DNA from: an uncultured bacterium
GTDB lineage: Bacteria > Patescibacteria > Microgenomatia > Levybacterales > UBA12049
Reading direction: 5' to 3'
Length of the DNA stretch: 5,719 bases
NCBI GenBank assembly: GCA_946885425.1
Contig: CAMPGJ010000077.1
Coordinates: 1-5,719, forward strand
The notes below the pieces were generated by a model. It ran no database searches. It saw only the letters and a program-made list of their open reading frames with translations, and was not told where the DNA came from. The position numbers were made by a program, and so were the translations under genes. Below, piece by piece: positions 4,162 to 5,719 of the stretch (position 1 is its first letter; each line of letters begins with the position of its first letter).

Positions 4162-5719
4162 CTATAAAGGTTGGGGCAAAAATAAAGAAGATGTTTTTTC
4201 AAATACATAAATGTTTGGCTGTCCAAATGGATTGTTGAGAACTTGAATATTATAGCCAAGGCTCTCTATCTCATTTTGATTTAATTGATTGATAATAGGA
4301 ATTGATTCGAGTGTAAGACCAATTGCGGTAATGTCGCTCTCCTTAATAGCTTTCATTGCAATATCTTTAGAAGTCAATTCAAAGCTGGATATTTCTGCTG
4401 GTCGACGAAGAAAGAATTGTACATAGCCATCATCCAAATCTTTTGTAAGACTAATTTTTTGTCCATTTACTTTATTTAAGTAACCAGCTGTCAAAATAGT
4501 TCTCCCATGATTGAATTTATAATTATATAAATAAAATGCCTGGCTAACTTGCATCTGATTAAAATAAAGATGCCAATTCCAGATGCTCAAAATAACGGCA
4601 ACAATACCAACAAGAGTTAGTGTATTTGCCTTATATCTCTTGCCCCATTTATCATATGCCCAGTACAAACCGGATGTTGCCGCAAGGAGGACAACCCAGA
4701 TAAAGCCCGACACCCGAAGTGCATTCGGATGACCATATCCATAATAGTGACTCTCTGGAATTCTTTCGATTGTGAATATCTCACTAATGTATGGAGGGAT
4801 AAGCATTAGTAATAATACCCAAAAGAGGAAACGGTTTTTTCTGAAAAGATAAATAAGTCCTACGAGAGCAAGAAGGACTGTCGTTAAATCAAACATAGCT
4901 GCTGATGCTGGATTATGAGAAGGATTTGGATCGCCACTAACTGGTGGTGAATCAGGATCCGGGTTAGGAAATGCAAAAAACGGCAAGACAGCTGTACGAT
5001 GCATATTCCCCCATAATTCTTTTGCAAACTCTGATGAGCTATAATGCTGAGAAAAAATTGAAATTTGGTTTTCACGTGCTGAAAGTGATTGAGGTGAGAT
5101 TAGGTAGTAACTAATAAGCGGCATAGTTGCTATAAATACTATTGATAGAAACAGACCAGCATTGCGCAGGTTTTTCTTCCAATGTGTCTGTAAAATGAGA
5201 AAGAGCGTCAATAGGACTACGACTGCTGTAAATGGGCGAAAAGCAAGATATGTATACATCCCTGCTCCTATGGAAAGACCAAGCCCCATGAGGAATATAT
5301 TCTTACGATGCTTCCAATATAAAATCAAAAAGGTAATAGTAACAATTTGCCAAAACAGTGATGGTATTGGCTCATATGCTAAGCGTGAAAGTGCAACATG
5401 AGAATACTGATATACCATCAATAAGGAACCAAGAAACGCAATAGATGTTGGGAAAAATAATCTTAAGAGTATGTAAAAAGCTCCTACACTTAATGCTCCG
5501 AATATAATATACGGCAATCGTATTGCTGTTAATGTATGTCCGAATGTTTGGACGCTTAACCCTGTTGCATAAAGTAGCGGAGTCGGATGCCCGAAGTTTA
5601 CATCAGCATAAGGAGGTAGTTCCGATTGTGCAAGAAGTTGTAATACTGCTTTTGCTACTGTTAATTCATCTGCGTACATACCAGGTGTAAATTCTTCTAC
5701 CCGATCTATCCGTACAATG
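4162..5719 (-). CDS. GT-C family membrane glycosyltransferase, PMT/ArnT-like (N-terminus outside window)
   Basis: The frame is open to the right edge (519 codons) and ends at TAG, followed by a second in-frame TAG. The visible start is internal: the codons before Met 5679 read RVEEFTPGMYADE, the usual first extracytoplasmic loop of PMT/ArnT-type enzymes, with the catalytic-type Asp-Glu pair at residues 4-5 counted from that Met. The first membrane segment must lie outside the window. Next come GHPTPLLYATGLSVQTFG (30-47), like the family's P-x-x-Y-x-x-x-x-x-x-x-F-G region, then about ten hydrophobic helices (roughly 55-75, 79-97, 107-122, 128-145, 148-165, 172-192, 264-280, 284-300, 322-340, 353-370). 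A Pro/Asp-rich loop lies at 238-258 (PNPDPDSPPVSGDPNP), and a soluble C-terminal domain of about 135 residues follows. The family transfers sugars from polyprenyl-phosphate donors to lipids, glycans or proteins on the outer face. Donor and acceptor here are unknown. Confidence 0.88.
   Translation of the reverse strand, partial: IVRIDRVEEFTPGMYADELTVAKAVLQLLAQSELPPYADVNFGHPTPLLYATGLSVQTFGHTLTAIRLPYIIFGALSVGAFYILLRLFFPTSIAFLGSLLMVYQYSHVALSRLAYEPIPSLFWQIVTITFLILYWKHRKNIFLMGLGLSIGAGMYTYLAFRPFTAVVVLLTLFLILQTHWKKNLRNAGLFLSIVFIATMPLISYYLISPQSLSARENQISIFSQHYSSSEFAKELWGNMHRTAVLPFFAFPNPDPDSPPVSGDPNPSHNPASAAMFDLTTVLLALVGLIYLFRKNRFLFWVLLLMLIPPYISEIFTIERIPESHYYGYGHPNALRVSGFIWVVLLAATSGLYWAYDKWGKRYKANTLTLVGIVAVILSIWNWHLYFNQMQVSQAFYLYNYKFNHGRTILTAGYLNKVNGQKISLTKDLDDGYVQFFLRRPAEISSFELTSKDIAMKAIKESDITAIGLTLESIPIINQLNQNEIESLGYNIQVLNNPFGQPNIYVFEKTSSLFLPQPL

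Noticed and set aside
5657..5679. ATG at 5679 as the true start of the glycosyltransferase
   Set aside because: The frame stays open to the right edge, and the preceding codons (RVEEFTPG) continue the family's conserved loop before the Asp-Glu pair. A start there would remove the first membrane segment.
1..5719. Alternative genetic code with UGA read as glycine or tryptophan
   Set aside because: Long frames run without any in-frame UGA and the genes end on TAA or TAG. Under a reassigned code, UGA codons would be expected inside them.

Overview
The window looks like a piece of chromosome from an uncultivated small-genome bacterium, probably of the Candidate Phyla Radiation (Patescibacteria), for example the Microgenomates or a neighbouring lineage. 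This is inference. The clues are moderately low GC, compact spacing, several lineage-specific proteins, a membrane-anchored coiled-coil surface protein, a PMT/ArnT-like GT-C glycosyltransferase, and genes that mostly lack Shine-Dalgarno sites. All reading frames use the standard code. The five visible stops are TAA or TAG, and no in-frame UGA is seen, which argues against the UGA=Gly lineages.

Layout, left to right. (1) Positions 1-764, minus strand: the N-terminal 254 codons of an unrecognised, charged, helical protein whose 3' end lies outside the window. (2) A ~100-bp divergent intergenic region. (3) 866-2098, plus strand: a membrane-anchored protein with a coiled-coil stalk and a C-terminal NAGPA/DUF2233 phosphodiester-glycosidase-type domain. 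(4) 2114-2557, minus: a small unrecognised soluble protein, convergent with the previous gene. (5) 2576-3430, minus: a nicotianamine synthase-family protein, the most striking gene here. (6) 3465-4073, minus: an HD-domain phosphohydrolase of the YpgQ/YedJ type. (7) 4162-5719, minus: a GT-C membrane glycosyltransferase whose N-terminus lies outside the window.

The HD hydrolase, nicotianamine synthase-like gene and small unknown gene lie head to tail (gaps of 34 and 18 bases) and probably form one transcription unit. It would read from an extended -10 promoter just upstream of the HD gene. A second, internal promoter lies at the end of the nicotianamine synthase-like gene. The HD and nicotianamine synthase-like genes end in almost the same 34-37 base sequence, encoding the tails EEEIAESS and EEEIVESS, and the second copy also supplies the -35 box of the internal promoter. 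This three-gene unit is the best candidate for an undescribed system: a possible opine- or nicotianamine-type metallophore, or another aminocarboxypropyl-transfer product. No racemase, opine dehydrogenase or transporter is visible to support metal uptake.

Several start codons have a -10-like box only 5-10 bases upstream and no Shine-Dalgarno site, which suggests leaderless or near-leaderless transcripts. No tRNA, rRNA, CRISPR array, insertion sequence or attachment site was recognised.
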